A DNA stretch of 64,000 nt. Source: Hellea balneolensis DSM 19091. GTDB taxonomy: Bacteria > Pseudomonadota > Alphaproteobacteria > Caulobacterales > Maricaulaceae. Position 1 is the first letter of the stretch. Each line of letters starts with the position of its first letter. The notes beneath the pieces were generated by a model, which made no database searches, was not told where the DNA came from, and saw only the letters and a list, made by a program, of their open reading frames with translations. Location of the stretch: positions 170,973 to 234,972 of the forward strand of contig NZ_KE386760.1 of the NCBI RefSeq assembly GCF_000428525.1, written 5' to 3'. Made by a program: the position numbers and the translations under genes. Shown here piece after piece: positions 61,547 through 64,000 of this stretch.

Positions 61547-62395
61547 ATGACACCAGAATATATTTTAAAAGTAATTCTACTGGCCATGGCCTTGTTGCTG
61601 GCAGGGTGTAATGACAATTACCATTATAAAGCCGAAGGTCTATCCCCATATTATTATTCTGTGGAGCAACCGAAAAAATGCTGCACAATTATAGCCCATG
61701 CCGGCGGAGCTATTGATGGGAATGCCTACACCAATAGCCGTGAGGCCATAGAACGAAATTATGCATATGGAACCCGCCTTTTTGAGATTGATTTTGACAT
61801 AACTGCTGATGGTCATTGGGTGGCGGCTCATGACTGGCCTAATTGGAAAATGCAAACGGGCTATAAAGATGAATTACCACCGACACGTGATGATTATATG
61901 GCAACACCACGAAAATATAAGAAAGTTAGTTGGTCTATTGAGAGTGAATATAATGCAGTCGATGTCCCTTGGATTAATAGGTTTTTAGATAAACACCCTG
62001 ACGCTTTTATTGTAACTGATATGAAAAAGCTTGAACAATTCCCCGACTTTGTTGATGCTATTATACGGAGCCCAAAACGCGATCAGTTTATTTTTCAGGC
62101 CTATTCAATTTCTGACATAGACTTCATTAAAAGCCGGGATCCAAATGCAAAAATAATTTTAACGATGTACCGTATTGGATACCCCGCATCCCTTTTTACA
62201 AGTTTGAAAGAAAAAAGAGAAAATTTAATAGGTGTGACAGTTCCAATGAGTTGGGCTTTCATTGATAGCGTAACTGAACGCCTCGTAGAAACGGGCTTAC
62301 CAATATATTTGCACGGCGCACCTGCAAATATTAATTCACGAGGATTGCATGCCGATTTTGCCGCAAAGGGAATTTCAGGATTTTATTTGGATTAA
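61547..62395 (+). CDS. GDPD-like phosphodiesterase lipoprotein
   Basis: A 282-residue lipoprotein (signal ending L-L-A-G-C, Cys21) of the PLC-like TIM-barrel superfamily. Motifs fit glycerophosphodiester phosphodiesterases: I-A-H-A-G-G (His51), F-E-I-D-F-D (Glu80, Asp82) and A-A-H-D-W (His95, Asp96), plus V-T-D-M-K-K near residue 156. It would cleave glycerophosphodiesters in the periplasm or at the surface; the spacing H51 to H95 is normal for the family. No partner genes are adjacent. Confidence 0.85.
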   Translation: MTPEYILKVILLAMALLLAGCNDNYHYKAEGLSPYYYSVEQPKKCCTIIAHAGGAIDGNAYTNSREAIERNYAYGTRLFEIDFDITADGHWVAAHDWPNWKMQTGYKDELPPTRDDYMATPRKYKKVSWSIESEYNAVDVPWINRFLDKHPDAFIVTDMKKLEQFPDFVDAIIRSPKRDQFIFQAYSISDIDFIKSRDPNAKIILTMYRIGYPASLFTSLKEKRENLIGVTVPMSWAFIDSVTERLVETGLPIYLHGAPANINSRGLHADFAAKGISGFYLD

Positions 62396-62409
62396 ATTAT
62401 AGAAACGGA

Positions 62410-62807
62410 TCGGCCCGCTGCAACGAAATATACCTTACATACCTCCTGACATAAATTCACCAGCCAAATCTTCTGTTTATCGGCGATCTATAAAGCCTGA
62501 ATCTTTGCGAGGTGTGCCTGGTATCATGGATGTTAACCGCGCAGGCGTCGTAACAATTACTAATGCTCCAGGGTCGGGCATTGCAGATGATAAGGCCATT
62601 TATTTTTTCATGCCCGAGATTGTCAAGTTTTATACCGGCAAGAAAGTTCAGCTGAAAAATGTACCGACATGGCGCTGCTCTGAGGCAGACTCTTTGAAAT
62701 ATGTGCTTGAGCATTTGGAAGAACTCGTAGTCAAAGAAGTGCACGGTTCAGGAGGGTACAGCACGCCTCGTCGAAGCCGGATTTTACATAGCCTTGACAC
62801 GTTCTAA
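62410..62807 (+). pseudogene. Remnant of circularly permuted ATP-grasp protein
   Basis: A frame of about 130 codons keeps the middle of the circularly permuted ATP-grasp family (DUF404/407-type): V-Y-R-R near 62488, A-N-A-P-G-S-G-like T-N-A-P-G-S-G-I-A-D-D-K-A, N-V-P-T-W-R-C, and V-V-K-E-V-H-G-S-G-G-Y. It lacks the first 200 or more residues and the C-terminal half, has no proper start, and is followed by a stop. Such enzymes sit in an operon with alpha-E proteins, whose remnant lies next. Confidence 0.85.
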
Positions 62808-62826
62808 ATCGGCAGATGATGAATGA

Positions 62827-63369
62827 GCCTCTATTATTAAATCTTCAGGAAACAGGGCGCAATATGAGGCGCTCCATGATCATTATAACGGCCCTGAGGT
62901 CATTGATTTTCTTCTACCGGATCGCAGTAATCCGTCCAGTGTCTTATCTATGATAGACTTGCCGCATTCCAATGCGCGTATCGCCGGCACGGCTTTAACT
63001 CGCGAGGTTTGGGAAGCCGTAAATGAGGCTTGGCTTAATATTTGTGCCAGCTTGAAAGCAAGCATCACACCTAAAACACTTCCGGAAATTATAGGTCTCA
63101 TACGCCGACAAAGTGCTTTAGTACAAGGCGCCCTTCACGGAACGATGCTGCGTAATGATATTTATGATTTTGCCCGCCTCGGTACATTCATTGAGCGCGC
63201 GGACAGTACAGCCCTCATATTGGACGTAAAATATTACGTCCTTTTGCCTTCTGTCTCAGTCGTAGGTGGCCCGATGGATAATGTGCAATGGGAATCGATT
63301 TTGCGTAGTGTGTCTGTATTACGGTGTGAGTTCAACGGGTCGTCGCAACACTTTAACATTATGAGTTGA
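62827..63369 (+). pseudogene. Remnant of alpha-E domain protein
   Basis: An open frame from about 62827 to 63369 gives S-S-G-N-R-A-Q-Y-E-A-L-H-D-H-Y, then the alpha-E signature N-P-S-S-V-L-S, N-A-R-I-A-G-T-A-L-T-R-E-V-W-E-A-V-N-E-A-W, and R-A-D-S-T-A-L-I-L-D-V-K-Y-Y-V-L-L-P. The first 60-80 residues are missing and the end is cut near 63330, where IS30-like sequence begins. The operon ATP-grasp plus alpha-E is otherwise common in alphaproteobacteria. Confidence 0.85.
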
Positions 63370-64000
63370 AGATGGAGCGATATTATGACGAGACGAACAC
63401 GAACCTTTTTCACGGATAAACAGAAGTCAGATATTTGGGACAGATGGGAGCGTGGCGAGTCCATGAGTTCCATCGGACGATTATTTGAGCGTAATTTCTC
63501 ATCAATTATCCGTTGTTATCCTGCACGGGCGGTATCCGTACGCCAGAGCGAAAACGTTCACCTCTTGCTTTGACCTTGACTGAACGAGAAGAGGTCTCTC
63601 GTGGACTGAACATTGGATTGTTACTTCGGGCAATAGCGCGAAGCTTAGGGCGCCCCCTTCAACGATAAGCCGCGAAGTTGAACGCCATGGCGGTCTCGCC
63701 TTTTATATAGCTACGGCGGCTGACAAAGACGCTTGGGAACGAGCCTGTCGTCCTAAATTGTGTAAGCTGCACGTAGCGCCTTCCTCAGGCAGACTGTTGC
63801 CCGTAAACTGCAAAAGAAATGGTCACCGCAGCAGATAGCAGGATGGTTAAAGAGAACGTATCCAGGAGAGACGCCAAAGCACGTATCGCATGAGACTATA
63901 TATCGAAGTCTATATGTACAGGCACGCGGTGTACTAAAGAAAGAACTCATGGCTCACTTACGCGCTAGCCGCCGGACCATCAGGCGTTCACGCCACGCCA
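63331..64000 (+). mobile_element. IS30-family insertion, degraded, right end outside the window
   Basis: The alpha-E frame loses its family pattern near 63330, just before the stretch GGGTCGTCGCAACAC, which is a plausible left end of an IS30 element. The broken transposase frame follows at 63385. The right end is not in the window, so target repeats cannot be checked. Confidence 0.65.
63385..64000 (+). pseudogene. Decayed IS30-family transposase (continues past the window)
   Basis: The frame at 63385 opens with R-R-T-R-T-F-F-T-D-K-Q-K and W-E-R-G-E-S-M-S-S-I-G-R-L-F, the N-terminal helix-turn-helix of an IS30-type transposase. Later pieces of the same protein appear in shifted frames: L-T-L-T-E-R-E-E-V-S-R-G-L, R-A-I-A-R-S-L-G-R-P, S-R-E-V-E-R-H-G-G, then K-W-S-P-Q-Q-I-A-G-W-L-K-R-T-Y-P-G and V-S-H-E-T-I-Y-R-S-L-Y-V-Q-A-R-G-V-L-K-K-E-L. 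Several frameshifts make it non-functional. Confidence 0.9.

Noticed and set aside
1..64000. rRNA, tRNA or prophage regions
   Set aside because: No rRNA signature, cloverleaf-like gene or cluster of phage genes was found on reading either strand; a covariance search could still find small RNAs.

Overview
The window reads as chromosomal DNA of a marine-type alphaproteobacterium, most likely near the Hyphomonadaceae/Maricaulales (inference). The evidence is the block rph, rdgB, hemW; the block lppC, rsmI, yraN, BON lipoprotein, gshB; etfBA; gltBD; several TTAA-N7-TTAA sites that match the CtrA box of Caulobacter-like cells; a TonB receptor; and many small lipoproteins and outer-membrane barrels. 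Coding density is high and genes are often coupled through TAATG or ATGA overlaps. No rRNA, tRNA, CRISPR or prophage was seen.

Layout. 1-4.6 kb: DUF2945 protein, RNase PH, a lipoprotein metallo-hydrolase, a divergent HTH/DUF2975 pair, RdgB and HemW. 4.6-12 kb: DUF2750 protein, LppC, then RsmI, YraN and a double-BON lipoprotein (an envelope cluster like E. coli yraLMNP), followed by a coupled minus-strand set (YbjQ, YbjQ, hydrolase, ArsC-like) and GshB. 12-15 kb: an AT-rich ATP-binding AlbA_2-type gene split by one frameshift, and a di-haem peroxidase lipoprotein. 15-21.5 kb: HisS, a peroxiredoxin, a 0.6 kb gap rich in hairpins, a metallo-hydrolase, TerC, DapD and a YaiI protein. 21.5-24.8 kb: a secreted HEWGH-type protein, its small partner, and a ribbon-helix-helix protein anchored in the membrane.

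24.8-36 kb: glutamate synthase as gltD-GFA-gltB, UppP, a serine hydrolase, DUF1428 protein and etfBA. 36-38 kb: a CsoR-type metal sensor, its operator-like site and a three-gene operon for an outer-membrane protein, a MerP-like periplasmic protein and a MerT-like membrane protein; this is the best candidate for an undescribed metal system. 38-46.9 kb: ABC-F ATPase, a delta-class carbonic anhydrase with a barrel partner, L35/L20, dodecin, a DUF1570-like protease, Ffh and a long-tailed S16. 46.9-52.8 kb: MarR regulator, receiver-like protein, DUF11-like exported protein, a 21-bp-period repeat array ahead of a phasin-like/DUF2853 fusion, MarC, and an SPFH/Arc-type RHH/DUF4177 operon with tandem palindromes in its promoter. 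52.8-60.5 kb: glycosyltransferase plus TPR-sulfotransferase, TonB receptor, and NrdA behind paired NrdR boxes. 60.5-64 kb: an outer-membrane protein behind two CtrA-like boxes, a GDPD-like lipoprotein, then wreckage of a circularly permuted ATP-grasp/alpha-E operon cut by a decayed IS30 element that runs off the end.
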